DNA of 64,000 bases, taken from Oscillospiraceae bacterium. Its GTDB lineage: Bacteria > Bacillota > Clostridia > Oscillospirales > CAG-272. Shown in pieces: positions 10,193-19,479 of this stretch. Position numbers and translations under genes: made by a program. The stretch's first letter is position 1. Every line of letters starts with the position of its first letter. The notes beneath the pieces are model-generated. The model ran no database searches and had not been told where the DNA came from. It saw nothing but the letters and a program-made list of their open reading frames with translations. The DNA is taken from the NCBI GenBank assembly GCA_015063325.1, contig SVUK01000004.1, forward strand, positions 1 to 64,000. The letters run 5' to 3'.

Positions 10193-10221
10193 GGCAGATT
10201 CCTTTCTGAAATGAGGATGGT

Positions 10222-10983
10222 ATGAAAGACTTTTTTAATTTGCAGACCTTGCGCCGCACCTGCGCCTTTTTGCCGGAGGACCGTATCTTTTTTTACGAGA
10301 AATGCGATTCCACCAATACGGCGGCAAAGAAATGGGCGAAAGATGGGAACCGGGGAGCCGCATTGTTCGCCGCCGCCGCACAAACGGCAGGCAGGGGGAG
10401 AATGGGACGAAGCTTTTTTTCTCCGCCAAAAAGCGGCGTTTATTTTACGTTGGTCAAAACGCTTGACCGTCCGGAAAATCCCGTCGGCGCGACATGTGCC
10501 GCCGCCGTTGCCGTTCTGCAAGCAATTTTTGAGATATGCGGCGTTACCTGCGAAATTAAATGGGTCAACGATTTGTTTTATCAAGGGAAAAAGGTTTGCG
10601 GTATTCTTACCGAATCGGTCGTTTGCGGCAACCAAACCGCAATGCTGATCGGCGTCGGCGTCAATCTTCGCCCGGCGATATTTCCGCCGGAGCTTGCCGA
10701 AATTGCCGGAAGTTTGGGGGACGAAAAAACGCCGCGCGTCGATCTGATTGCCGGGATTTGCAAACGGTTGCTTTCATTTTTGAAGGCGCCGTCTTCCGAA
10801 AAATGGATCGACGACTACCGCCGGTATTCCTGCGTGCTCGGCAGAAAGATCACGTTCCAAAGGGAAGGGATCGTCACCGAGGGAACGGCGCTGGAGATCA
10901 CCGTCGACGGCGGATTGCTCGTCCGCACGGCGTCTGGGGAGGAAATTCTGCGCACCGGGGAGATCACGCTGCGCACCATTTGA
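10222..10983 (+). CDS. birA: Biotin--[acetyl-CoA carboxylase] ligase
   Basis: 253 residues. It activates biotin with ATP and attaches it to the biotin carboxyl carrier of acetyl-CoA carboxylase or related enzymes. GRGRMGRSFFSP (about 53-64) is the biotinyl-AMP loop, KWVNDL and KVCGIL are the biotin-pocket motifs, GVGVNL follows, and a small C-terminal SH3-like domain ends the protein. There is no N-terminal winged-helix domain, so it is the monofunctional form and not a repressor of the biotin operon. The start has GAGG close upstream. It ends at a shared terminator with the convergent aspartokinase. Confidence 0.92.
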   Translation: MKDFFNLQTLRRTCAFLPEDRIFFYEKCDSTNTAAKKWAKDGNRGAALFAAAAQTAGRGRMGRSFFSPPKSGVYFTLVKTLDRPENPVGATCAAAVAVLQAIFEICGVTCEIKWVNDLFYQGKKVCGILTESVVCGNQTAMLIGVGVNLRPAIFPPELAEIAGSLGDEKTPRVDLIAGICKRLLSFLKAPSSEKWIDDYRRYSCVLGRKITFQREGIVTEGTALEITVDGGLLVRTASGEEILRTGEITLRTI

Positions 10984-10997
10984 GCAAAAATCGAAAT

Positions 10998-11027
10998 GGC
11001 TACCGCAAAAAACGGTAGCCTTTTTTC
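10998..11027. terminator. Bidirectional terminator between birA and aspartokinase
   Basis: GGCTACCG and CGGTAGCC arms around an A-rich loop, with TTTTTT on the plus side and upstream A residues giving a partial T-run on the minus side. It sits between two convergent genes. Confidence 0.8.
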
Positions 11028-11028
11028 G

Positions 11029-12348
11029 TTATGCTTTTACAAATTCTTTGTAAATGGCGTTGGTTGCGCCTTCCAGATCGGCTTCCTCAACGCCGACGAT
11101 GATGTTGAGCTCGCTCGATCCCTGGTCGATCATGCGAATATTGATGCCGGCGTTGGAGATCGCGTCGCAAACGCGCGCGGCGGTACCTTTGGATTTGACC
11201 ATTCCGCGACCCACAACGGCAAGCAGGGCAAGACCGTCCTCAATGACGATGCTGTCCGGGCGGACCATGCGGTTGATCGAGGTGAGCAGACGTTCGCGGT
11301 AGGGGTCGATCGAAGCGGTGGAAACCACAACGCTCATGGTGTCAACGCCCGAGGGCAGGTGCTCAAAGGAAATTTCGTATTCCTCCAAAACCTCCAAAAC
11401 GCGGCGTCCAAAGCCGATTTCGGCGTTCATCATATCCTTTTCAATGGTAATAACCGAGAGCCCCTTCTTTCCGGCAATTCCGGTAATCACCGTGTCGGCG
11501 TCGTAGTCGTTGGTCGCCGCAACGATCATGGTGCCGGGCTCCTCCGGGGCGTTGGTGTTGCGAATGTTGATCGGAATACCGGCGTAGCGCACCGGGAAGA
11601 TCGCGTCCTCGTGCAAAACGGTGGCGCCCATATAGGAAAGCTCGCGCAGTTCGCGGTAGGTCACAGTACGAATCGGGCGCGGATTATTCACAATGCGCGG
11701 ATCCGCCATCAAACAGCCGGAAACGTCCGTCCAGTTCTCATAAAGCGTTGCTTCCGCCGCGCGTGCAACGATCGATCCTGTAATATCCGATCCGCCGCGG
11801 CTGAAAGTTTTAATAGTGCCGTTGGGCATCACGCCGTAAAAGCCGGGAATCACCGCGTAGGGGTGATTGGCAAGCTCCTCGCGCAAAAGCGTGTTGGTTT
11901 TATCCTCGTCAAAGGTTCCGTTTTCGCGGAAGCAGACGACCGATTCGGCGTCAATAAAGGAAAAGCCGAGGAATTTTGCAAGAATCAGCGAATTAAGGTA
12001 TTCTCCGCGAGAGGCGGCAAAATCGCGCCCCGAATGGTGCAGAATCGCGTTTTTAATATACTCCAGCTCACCGGTAATGTCATATTGTAAATTGAGGTCG
12101 CGAATGATGCTGTTGTAGCGCTCGGCAATTTCGGCAAAGCATTCGGAAATATCCTCGCGGTTGTGAGCCAATTCGTAGCAGCGGTAAAGCAAATCGGTCA
12201 CCTTTGTGTCGGCGGAAAAACGCTTTCCGGGCGCGGAGGCAACAACATAGCGGCGTTCGGGATCTGCTTTGACAATCTCGGCAACGCGGCGGAAGTGTTC
12301 GGCGTCGGCAAGCGAGGAGCCGCCGAATTTGACTACTTTGATTTTCAT
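11029..12348 (-). CDS. Aspartate kinase
   Basis: 439 residues. It phosphorylates aspartate, the first step to lysine, threonine and methionine. VVKFGGSSLAD at the N-terminus is the nucleotide loop, FSRGGSDITGS near 187 is the kinase signature, and the C-terminal ~140 residues form two ACT domains for feedback control. The track start (TTG, 12357) leaves almost no spacing to AAAGGA; the ATG at 12348 is better placed. It has its own promoter at 12393-12421 and is not linked to other amino-acid genes here, so which end product inhibits it is not visible. Monofunctional: no homoserine dehydrogenase domain. Confidence 0.92.
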   Translation of the reverse strand: MKIKVVKFGGSSLADAEHFRRVAEIVKADPERRYVVASAPGKRFSADTKVTDLLYRCYELAHNREDISECFAEIAERYNSIIRDLNLQYDITGELEYIKNAILHHSGRDFAASRGEYLNSLILAKFLGFSFIDAESVVCFRENGTFDEDKTNTLLREELANHPYAVIPGFYGVMPNGTIKTFSRGGSDITGSIVARAAEATLYENWTDVSGCLMADPRIVNNPRPIRTVTYRELRELSYMGATVLHEDAIFPVRYAGIPINIRNTNAPEEPGTMIVAATNDYDADTVITGIAGKKGLSVITIEKDMMNAEIGFGRRVLEVLEEYEISFEHLPSGVDTMSVVVSTASIDPYRERLLTSINRMVRPDSIVIEDGLALLAVVGRGMVKSKGTAARVCDAISNAGINIRMIDQGSSELNIIVGVEEADLEGATNAIYKEFVKA

Positions 12349-12392
12349 ACTGTCCAAAGTCCTTTCGGGAAATCAAAATCAATACTTATTAT

Positions 12393-12421
12393 ATTATATG
12401 GACAATTTTGGGCTTTGTCAA
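12393..12421 (-). promoter_or_regulatory. Promoter of aspartokinase gene
   Basis: On the minus strand TTGACA (12421-12416), 17-bp spacer, TATAAT (12398-12393): a perfect consensus, about 45 nt before the chosen ATG. Confidence 0.8.
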
Positions 12422-12492
12422 GAAGAAACGCAAAAAAAGGGCAAATCAAACGAAGGTGGAATCGGAAATTTCAGGAAATGTCGTCGTTTTGC

Positions 12493-12521
12493 TTGAAAAA
12501 AGGACGATTTTCGCGTATAAT
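12493..12521 (+). promoter_or_regulatory. Promoter of malQ
   Basis: TTGAAA (12493-12498), 17-bp spacer, TATAAT (12516-12521). It lies inside the upstream part of the track ORF beginning at 12408 and so shows that malQ starts downstream, at 12570. Confidence 0.75.
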
Positions 12522-12569
12522 GAAAAAGACAGGGGAAAACCCGGTCGAAGAAAGGCGATTTTCAATGTT

Positions 12570-14018
12570 ATGAAACAGCAAACACACGACCGCGCAAGCG
12601 GTATTTTGATGCATATTTCCTCCCTTTGGAGCGGCTATTCCGAGGGATCGTTCGGCGAATCCGTGCGCGAGTGGATCGATTTTCTTTCTGCAAGCGGTTT
12701 TCGCATTTGGCAGGTGCTTCCGTTCTGCCTGCCCGACGACTGTAATTCCCCCTACAAATCCACCGGCGCTTTTAGCCTGAATCCCAATTTTATCGACCTG
12801 CCTACGCTGTACGAACAGGGATTGCTTTTCAAAGAGGAACTTGACGCGGCGAGGGAGAAAACGCCGTACATCTGCGAATTTGAACGGCTGCGTAAGGAGC
12901 GGTTTGCGCTGTTACATACCGTTTCGCGCCGCGTAACCGACCGAAAACCAATCGAGGACTTTTTGAAAACACATCCGCAAACGGCTGAATTTTGCCGCTT
13001 TATGGCGATCAAAACGGCGAACGGATTTCGCGCGTGGAATGATTGGACGACCGATGCATATGACCCGGAAATCCTGTTTGCATGGCAATTTTCACAGTAC
13101 GAGGCATACCGACAGTGGATGCAGGTGCGCGCCTATGCGAAGGAAAAGGGCGTTGAGATCATCGGCGACGTTCCCATCTACGTTGCGGAGGACAGCGCCG
13201 ACGTTTGGGCAAACCGAAAGCTGTTCTTGCTGGACAAAGACGGCAAACCTTCTTTGGTTGCCGGCGTTCCGCCCGACTATTTCAGCGCCGACGGACAGCT
13301 TTGGGGCAATCCGCTCTACGATTGGAAGGCAATGAAAGCCGACGGCTACCGCTGGTGGCAGGAGCGCATGAAATTTCAGCTGGAATTGTTTGACGGCGTC
13401 CGCATCGACCATTTTCGCGGACTGGAATCCTACTATGCCATTGCGGCGGAAGAGAAGACGGCGCGGAACGGCAAATGGAAAAAGGGACCCGGCATGGAGC
13501 TTATCCGCGCATTACAGCCAATCTGCAAAGGGAAACGAATGATTGCCGAAGATTTGGGTATTATCACCGACGAGGTGCGCGCACTGGTGGAAAAGAGCGG
13601 TTTTCCGGGAATGCGCGTGCTGCAATTCGCTTTTTTGGGCGACCAAAACTCGCCCCACCTGCCGCACAACTATCCGGCAAACTGCGCGGCATATACCGGA
13701 ACGCACGACAACAACACCCTTCTCGGGTACATCTGGGAGCTTGATCCGTCAACGCGCGCGCGCGTTCTGCAGTATTTCGGATACGATGGCGACGATTGGG
13801 ACCATTGCTACCCCAAAATCCTGCAAAGTATGCTTGCAAGCCATGCCGGAACGGTCATTTTTCCGGTGCAGGACCTGCTCCTTTACGGGAGCGATACTCG
13901 GCTGAACACCCCGGGCAAAGCCGAAGGAAACTGGGCATACCGCCTGACCCACGACCAACTTTTCGCCGTCGACACCGAAAAATTCCACCGCTGGAATATT
14001 CTTTATGGAAGGGAGTAA
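12570..14018 (+). CDS. malQ: 4-alpha-glucanotransferase (amylomaltase, GH77)
   Basis: 482 residues from ATG 12570; the 54 upstream codons of the track ORF contain the promoter and are discarded. It disproportionates maltodextrins by transferring alpha-1,4-glucan chains, in the cytoplasm. Signatures are SPYKSTGAFSLNP near residue 60, GDVPIYVAEDSADVWAN near 190, GVRIDHFRGLESYYAI with the catalytic Asp, AEDLGIIT with the catalytic Glu, and TGTHDNNT. Length and order fit GH77 of Firmicutes. The next gene is a GPH-type sugar symporter about 140 nt downstream with its own promoter, which hints at uptake of a matching oligosaccharide (inference). Confidence 0.93.
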   Translation: MKQQTHDRASGILMHISSLWSGYSEGSFGESVREWIDFLSASGFRIWQVLPFCLPDDCNSPYKSTGAFSLNPNFIDLPTLYEQGLLFKEELDAAREKTPYICEFERLRKERFALLHTVSRRVTDRKPIEDFLKTHPQTAEFCRFMAIKTANGFRAWNDWTTDAYDPEILFAWQFSQYEAYRQWMQVRAYAKEKGVEIIGDVPIYVAEDSADVWANRKLFLLDKDGKPSLVAGVPPDYFSADGQLWGNPLYDWKAMKADGYRWWQERMKFQLELFDGVRIDHFRGLESYYAIAAEEKTARNGKWKKGPGMELIRALQPICKGKRMIAEDLGIITDEVRALVEKSGFPGMRVLQFAFLGDQNSPHLPHNYPANCAAYTGTHDNNTLLGYIWELDPSTRARVLQYFGYDGDDWDHCYPKILQSMLASHAGTVIFPVQDLLLYGSDTRLNTPGKAEGNWAYRLTHDQLFAVDTEKFHRWNILYGRE

Positions 14019-14054
14019 AAGCCCCCTGTGTTGGGATTATTTTCCCAAAATCTA

Positions 14055-14083
14055 TTTACAAACCCGAAATTCCATGATAAAAT
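14055..14083 (+). promoter_or_regulatory. Promoter of the GPH symporter gene
   Basis: TTTACA (14055-14060), 17-bp spacer, TAAAAT (14078-14083). Located 77 nt before the ATG at 14160. Confidence 0.6.
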
Positions 14084-14159
14084 AAATACGGCGCTTGAGA
14101 GAGTCTTCCTCTCCGCCTTACCATGTCAATCTTATCATGAAAAAAGGAGAAAGAGAATC

Positions 14160-15596
14160 ATGGCTGAACCCCAATCCACCCGGCTGAAACTCAATTACAA
14201 GCGCACCATGCTCATCGGCTTTGCCTTTTTCGGCATTCTGCTGCTCTGGCAGGTGTACGACACCTGGTGCCCCCCGTTTCTGACCGATATTTTTGCCCGG
14301 CAAATCTACGGCGTTTCCTCAAAAGTCCTCAAAGAGGTCAATCCGCAGGGAAACCTGGATGTTCAGTGGATCGTTGGTATCATCATGGCGTGCGATAACC
14401 TCGCCGCGCTGATCCTTTTGCCAATCTTTGGCTCGCTTTCGGATCGAACGAAAACGCCCATTGGCAAACGGATGCCCTATATTCTGGTCGGCACCTTTGT
14501 TTCCGCCCTTGCCTTCCCGTTCATCCCGGTGCTGTTCCATTTCCATCAGGTCGGCGGTATGATTGCCATGATGGCGATCGTGCTGATCTTTATGATGATC
14601 TACCGCAACCCTGCCGTCTCCCTCATGCCGGATATTACGCCGAAGCCTCTGCGCGCCAGAGCAAACGGAATCATCAACATCATGGGCTATTTCGGCGGCG
14701 CATTTGCCGCGGTTCTTGCCATTTTCCTTGCCGCTTCCAAATATATTGAGGCAACGGATGAATTGAGAAATTTCTGGATCATCGAGCTTCCGTTCCTGAT
14801 CGCCTCGGTGCTGATGGTCATTTCGGCATTGATCCTGTTCTTTACCATTCGTGAAAACAAGCTCGCAAAGGAGCTCAAAGACGAAATGGAAGCCGGCGAG
14901 CAGCTCGCCGCCGTTGAAAATCCGATCACGGACGACGCCCCCATGACAAAGGCAAACCGCCGGATGTTGCTTGCCATTCTTGGCGCCGAGTTTTTGTGGT
15001 TCATGGCGGACAACGCGCTCGGAACCTATATCAGCAACTACGTAGAGTATTATCTGCACGCGCCTTCGGTCGGCTTGCTCATTATTCTGGGCGGCGTTGC
15101 CAGCGTTTTCGGCTTTGCAACGGCAGGCCGGATCGCCGATAAGATTGGCAGAAAATGGACCATTTCCCTGGGGCTTGGGATCAGCATTGTCGCCCTGGTC
15201 ATCATGTGCTTTGTCAAACCGTCCGAAACCGTTACCGAAAAGAACGGGATCATGTATCATGCGTTCCCTGTGTTGCTTTACGTTGTCTGGATCGTTAAGG
15301 GATACGGAATGGCGTTAGTGCACAACTGCTCCTTCCCAATGGTGGTGGAGCTTTGTTCCAACCAAAAAATCGGCAAATTTACGGGATACTATTACGCTTC
15401 CAGTATGGCGGCGCAAACCATTACTCCGGTGCTTTTGGGCTTTATTTTCAAAGCGAGCAAAAAATGGAACGCCATGCCAATTTACTGCACGATTCTGCTC
15501 GTTTGCAGTTGCGCCGTGTTCGTATTCCTGGTGAAAAATATCAAAGCGAAAAAGGTTGCAAACGCTCGCGGCTTGGAAGCCATTGACGGAGATTGA
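14160..15596 (+). CDS. MFS transporter of the GPH (glycoside-pentoside-hexuronide) type
   Basis: 478 residues from ATG 14160, preceded by AAAAAGGAGAAAG; the track start at 14028 precedes the promoter. A sugar:cation symporter of the cytoplasmic membrane is the best reading. About twelve hydrophobic segments are visible, with the cytoplasmic loop motif LSDRTKTPIGKRMPYI near residue 100 and a related GRIADKIGRKW in the second half; a charged central loop (KELKDEMEAGEQ) separates the halves. The substrate is not visible; placement after malQ suggests a glucoside or maltooligosaccharide. The GDPD gene starts three bases after its stop. Confidence 0.85.
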   Translation: MAEPQSTRLKLNYKRTMLIGFAFFGILLLWQVYDTWCPPFLTDIFARQIYGVSSKVLKEVNPQGNLDVQWIVGIIMACDNLAALILLPIFGSLSDRTKTPIGKRMPYILVGTFVSALAFPFIPVLFHFHQVGGMIAMMAIVLIFMMIYRNPAVSLMPDITPKPLRARANGIINIMGYFGGAFAAVLAIFLAASKYIEATDELRNFWIIELPFLIASVLMVISALILFFTIRENKLAKELKDEMEAGEQLAAVENPITDDAPMTKANRRMLLAILGAEFLWFMADNALGTYISNYVEYYLHAPSVGLLIILGGVASVFGFATAGRIADKIGRKWTISLGLGISIVALVIMCFVKPSETVTEKNGIMYHAFPVLLYVVWIVKGYGMALVHNCSFPMVVELCSNQKIGKFTGYYYASSMAAQTITPVLLGFIFKASKKWNAMPIYCTILLVCSCAVFVFLVKNIKAKKVANARGLEAIDGD

Positions 15597-15599
15597 TTT

Positions 15600-16433
15600 A
15601 TGAATCCCTGGATCATTGTACTCATCGTTCTTGCCGCGCTGTGTTTGCTTTTGCCGATCTTCGTTTTTGCGCCGGCACGCCCGGGCAAAAAGAAAAAAGC
15701 GCCCTTTTACGGCAAAAACATTGCCCACCGCGGACTGTATCAAAAAGACCAGAGCATTCCCGAAAATTCACTGCCTGCATTTGCGAGGGCGGTGGAAAAC
15801 GGCTACGGCATGGAGCTGGACGTCCAGCTCTCCCGCGACGGATTGGTGGTCGTCTTTCACGACGACACACTGGAGCGCGTTTGCGGCGTTGCCAAACGGG
15901 TGGACGAACTGGATTATGCCGAACTGCAAAAGTTGCGCCTTTGCGGAACCGGCGAGAAAATTCCGCTGTTTGACGAGGTGCTTGCAACGGTTTCCGGCAA
16001 AACGCCAATTATTGTCGAACTGAAAACCGGAAAGCGCAACAAAGAACTCTGCGAAAAAACGCTTGCCGCCCTGCGCGGCTATGCCGGGAAATACTGCGTG
16101 GAAAGTTTTGATCCCACCATTGTTGCATGGTTCCGCAAGCATGCGCCGGAAATCTACCGCGGACAACTGGCGCAGCCGCCCAAGCATTACCGCAAACACG
16201 GCAAATCCGCGCTGGTCAGTTTTCTGCTCGGCACCTGCGCTTTGAACGTGATCGCGCGCCCGAATTTCATTGCCTACCGCATTGGCAGAAAGACGCTCGG
16301 CGTTCACCTTGCCGAGTGGATGGGCGCCACGCGTGTGGCGTGGACGAGCCGCGACGCGTCTACCGAGAAAAAATTTGACGTCGTCATTTTCGAGCACTAC
16401 CTTCCGGAAACGGAATATAAAAAGCTGAAATAA
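15600..16433 (+). CDS. Membrane-attached glycerophosphodiester phosphodiesterase
   Basis: 277 residues. It hydrolyses glycerophosphodiesters to glycerol-3-phosphate and an alcohol. One N-terminal hydrophobic helix (residues 4-26) anchors it. The GDPD fold follows: NIAHRG and PENS, then MELDVQLSRDG and VVFHDDTLERV give the metal-binding Glu, Asp and His residues; IIVELKTG and VESFD are later conserved strands. It starts three bases after the symporter stop with GGAG inside the upstream gene, so the two are probably co-transcribed. It may act on lipid or teichoic acid turnover products; that is inference. Confidence 0.9.
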   Translation: MNPWIIVLIVLAALCLLLPIFVFAPARPGKKKKAPFYGKNIAHRGLYQKDQSIPENSLPAFARAVENGYGMELDVQLSRDGLVVVFHDDTLERVCGVAKRVDELDYAELQKLRLCGTGEKIPLFDEVLATVSGKTPIIVELKTGKRNKELCEKTLAALRGYAGKYCVESFDPTIVAWFRKHAPEIYRGQLAQPPKHYRKHGKSALVSFLLGTCALNVIARPNFIAYRIGRKTLGVHLAEWMGATRVAWTSRDASTEKKFDVVIFEHYLPETEYKKLK

Positions 16434-16441
16434 AGCGCAAA

Positions 16442-16480
16442 AGAAGGAAGCCGGACGGCATTGCCGTCCGGCTTCCTTCT
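16442..16480. terminator. Perfect 19-bp palindromic bidirectional terminator
   Basis: AGAAGGAAGCCGGACGGCA and its exact complement separated by one base, between the convergent GDPD and metH genes. T-rich stretches lie on both sides. Confidence 0.8.
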
Positions 16481-16486
16481 GTCATT

Positions 16487-18904
16487 TTAATTTGTCAGTT
16501 CTTTTTCCAACCGTTCCGCATAGCGAACGGCACCCATCGCGTCGGGCGAGTAGGCGTCGGCGCCGATCTGCGCGGCATATTCGGCGGTCAGGACCGCGCC
16601 GCCCACCATCACGCGGCACCATGGTGCGCTTTTTCGCAGTTGCCGGATGGTTTCTTCCATGGCTGGAACGGTGGTGGTCATCAGCGCGCTCAAACCGACC
16701 AGCGGTGCGTGAACCTTGACCGTTTGCGCAACGATTTTCTCCGCCGGAACGTCCCGACCGAGGTCGATCACCCGGAATCCGTAGTTTTCCAGGAGCAGAC
16801 GAACAATGTTTTTGCCAATGTCGTGAATATCGCCTGCAACCGTGGCAAGCACGATCGGAAAACGCCCGTTTTGCTCCGCTTGGGAGGACTTTGCCGCTGA
16901 ACGGATGGCTTCAAACGCCGCGCCTGCCGCCTCGGCGCTCATCAAAAGCTGGGGCAGATAAACGCGTTGCGCTTCAAATCCGCGCCCGACCTCGTCCAGC
17001 GCAGGAATGATCTCGCCGTTGATGATTTCGAGCGGTTCGCGCGTGGAAAGCAGTTGCCCTGCAAGAGTCGAAGCGCGCTCGCGCAAACCGGCAAGAATCG
17101 CGCCCGAGAGGGTAGTGGTATCGTTTTTTCCGGCTTTTTGATCTTCCGCCGCCGGAGCGATCGGACCGGAAACCGCCGGAAGCGTTTTTGCAAATTCCAG
17201 ATATTCCGCGCAGTCGGCGTCCTTTCCGGCAAGGGCAAGGTAGGCGCGGTAGGCGCTCATCATCGCCGTGGAAAGCGGATTGAGAATGGCGGCGGAGAGC
17301 CCGTTTTGCAAAGCCAGCGCAAAGAAGGTGCCGTTGACGGTATCCCTTGCCGGAAGCCCAAAGGAAACGTTGGAAACGCCCAGCGAGGTATAACAGCCGA
17401 GTTCTTTTGCAATCGCGGCAACCGAATCGAGCGTGATCTGCGCGGCAAACCGGTCGGCGCTGATGGTCAGGGTGAGCGGATCAAACAGAAAATCTTGTTC
17501 GGAAAGCCCGTATTCCGCACCGACGGCAAGAATTTTTTTTGCAACGGCAAGCCGTCCTTCGGCGGTTTCGGAAATGCCGTTCTCGTCCAGCGTCAGGGCA
17601 ACGACAACGCCGCCGTATTTCTTTACCAGCGGAAAAATCGAACGCATCACGTCTTCTTTGCCGTTCACCGAGTTGACCAGCGCCTTGCCGTTGTAGCGGC
17701 GCAGGGCGAGCTCCATAGCGGCAGGATTTGCGGTGTCCAGCTGTAAGGGCGCGTCGGTAACGCTTTGCAGAGCGGCGACGACCTCGGTCAGCAGATCGCG
17801 CTCGTCCAATTCGGGGAGTCCCACGTTCACGTCCAAAACGTCGGCACCGGCTTCCTGTTGACGAATGCCTTCGTTCAAAATATAGTCCAAATCATGCGCC
17901 CGCAAAGCTTCTTTCAGCCGTTTTTTGCCGGTGGGGTTGATGCGCTCGCCAATCAGCATCGGGCGCTCGCCAAAGACCACGGCGTGGGTGTAGGAGGAGA
18001 TCACGGTGCGTTTTTTTTGCGCAACGGGCAGGGGGGTCAAATCCCGAACCGCCTCGGCAAGCGCGCGGATGTGTTCCGGCGTGGTGCCGCAGCAACCGCC
18101 CAAAATCCGGGCGCCGTTCTCCGCCGCCTGCCGCATCAGCGCGGCAAAATCGGATGGAGAGATGTCATAAATCGTTTTTCCGTTTTCCATGCGCGGCAGA
18201 CCGGCGTTCGGCTTGAGGATCACGGGCAGGGAGGAAACGCGCAGGTATTGTTTTACGATTGGCAATAGTCCCTCGGGACCTTCCGAGCAGTTCACGCCGA
18301 CAGCGTCGGCACCCAATCCTTCCAAAAGCGCAACCATCGCTTCCGGATCGGCGCCGGTCATCAGCTTTCCGTCGCCCCCATAGGCGTTGGTTACAAAAAT
18401 CGGCAGGTCGCTGTTTTCTTTAGCGGCAAGCAGAGCGGCTTTTGTCTCGTAGGCGTCGCTCATCGTTTCAATGACGATCAAATCGGCTCCGTGACGAACG
18501 CCGAGCCGCACCTGCGCGGCAAACAGAGAGACAGCATCCTCAAAATCCAAATCTCCGAGCGGTTTCAAAAGACGTCCTGTGGGACCGATGTCAAGAGCAA
18601 CGAATTTTGCCTGCTTTGCGGTTGATTTTTCTGCCGCTTCGTGCGCAAGACGAATGGCGGAAGCGATTACACCGTCCAGTTCCTTTTCCGAGAAATGAAG
18701 CGGATTTGCGCCGAAGGTGTTCGCGTAAACAACGTTCGCGCCGGCATTGAAATAGGCAAGATGAATCTTTCGAACCACGTCGGGATGCGACAGATTCCAA
18801 AGCTCGGGTCGTTCGCCAACGGCAAGTCCTTCCGCTTGCAAAAGCGTGCCCATTCCGCCGTCTAAAATCAGAAAATTCGATTTGAGAAATTCGGTTAAAT
18901 TCAA
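16487..18904 (-). CDS. metH: Cobalamin-dependent methionine synthase without activation domain
   Basis: 805 residues. It transfers the methyl group of 5-methyltetrahydrofolate through cobalamin to homocysteine. Residues 1-290 are the homocysteine domain, with VNCSEG and GGCCGT supplying the zinc cysteines. Residues ~305-580 are the pterin domain (GERINPTG, DVNVGLPELDE). Residues ~600-690 are the helical cap and ~690-805 the B12 Rossmann domain with DIHDIGKN, whose His is the cobalt ligand. The usual C-terminal reactivation domain is absent; the gene just upstream encodes it separately. The start overlaps that gene by 4 bp. This is the short clostridial form. Confidence 0.95.
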   Translation of the reverse strand: MNLTEFLKSNFLILDGGMGTLLQAEGLAVGERPELWNLSHPDVVRKIHLAYFNAGANVVYANTFGANPLHFSEKELDGVIASAIRLAHEAAEKSTAKQAKFVALDIGPTGRLLKPLGDLDFEDAVSLFAAQVRLGVRHGADLIVIETMSDAYETKAALLAAKENSDLPIFVTNAYGGDGKLMTGADPEAMVALLEGLGADAVGVNCSEGPEGLLPIVKQYLRVSSLPVILKPNAGLPRMENGKTIYDISPSDFAALMRQAAENGARILGGCCGTTPEHIRALAEAVRDLTPLPVAQKKRTVISSYTHAVVFGERPMLIGERINPTGKKRLKEALRAHDLDYILNEGIRQQEAGADVLDVNVGLPELDERDLLTEVVAALQSVTDAPLQLDTANPAAMELALRRYNGKALVNSVNGKEDVMRSIFPLVKKYGGVVVALTLDENGISETAEGRLAVAKKILAVGAEYGLSEQDFLFDPLTLTISADRFAAQITLDSVAAIAKELGCYTSLGVSNVSFGLPARDTVNGTFFALALQNGLSAAILNPLSTAMMSAYRAYLALAGKDADCAEYLEFAKTLPAVSGPIAPAAEDQKAGKNDTTTLSGAILAGLRERASTLAGQLLSTREPLEIINGEIIPALDEVGRGFEAQRVYLPQLLMSAEAAGAAFEAIRSAAKSSQAEQNGRFPIVLATVAGDIHDIGKNIVRLLLENYGFRVIDLGRDVPAEKIVAQTVKVHAPLVGLSALMTTTVPAMEETIRQLRKSAPWCRVMVGGAVLTAEYAAQIGADAYSPDAMGAVRYAERLEKELTN

Positions 18905-19479
18905 AGAGATCCCTCCCGTAACCCGATGATCGCCGTGACCGATTTGGTGGGGATCATCAAAAGACTTTCGCTTAAGGTCAGCCCGATTTTGCGCGGACAG
19001 TCCAACAGCGAGAACATGTTTTTTTGAAAAGACAGGGGCAGGTCGTCATATCCCGGACTAAACCTGCGATTGGATTCGGAAAACTGCGCGGTAAACCGGT
19101 CGCAAATCGCCTCAATGCGCTCGGTAAAGAATGCGTCTAAAAGGAGCGCGCGAACGGGGGAAATTGCACCGGCGCGGCTAATCAGACGGTCGGCGTCTGT
19201 GCCCACCGTTGCGGCAAACAAAACGGCGCGATTACAGCCGGAAAGAAATGTTGCAAGTCCGCGGCTTCGTACCGATAGAGCGTCAAAAAATACGTCATTC
19301 CCTTTCAATTCGACCGGCAAAATCGAGTAGCAGAGTTTCGGCTTGAGTGCCGGAATGCCTTCGCGAATTGCATCCTCTAAAAGCGCGTCAATTCCATTTG
19401 CACCGTTGCCGTGCGCATAGCGCAGGATCATACGACGATCGGGCTTGGGAAGAGGCGGAACGTTCCAAAGTTCAATCAT
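18901..19479 (-). CDS. Free-standing MetH activation-domain protein
   Basis: 192 residues. The C-terminal half contains RFSPGYDDLPLSFQKNMF, then a conserved region ending LLMIPTKSVTAIIGL, which is the AdoMet-binding signature of the MetH reactivation domain. It should help restore methylcobalamin from oxidised cob(II)alamin in the truncated MetH encoded next. The N-terminal half is a helical region usual in this stand-alone version. It overlaps both metF upstream and metH downstream by 4 bp (ATGA), indicating translational coupling and roughly equal amounts. Confidence 0.88.
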   Translation of the reverse strand: MIELWNVPPLPKPDRRMILRYAHGNGANGIDALLEDAIREGIPALKPKLCYSILPVELKGNDVFFDALSVRSRGLATFLSGCNRAVLFAATVGTDADRLISRAGAISPVRALLLDAFFTERIEAICDRFTAQFSESNRRFSPGYDDLPLSFQKNMFSLLDCPRKIGLTLSESLLMIPTKSVTAIIGLREGSL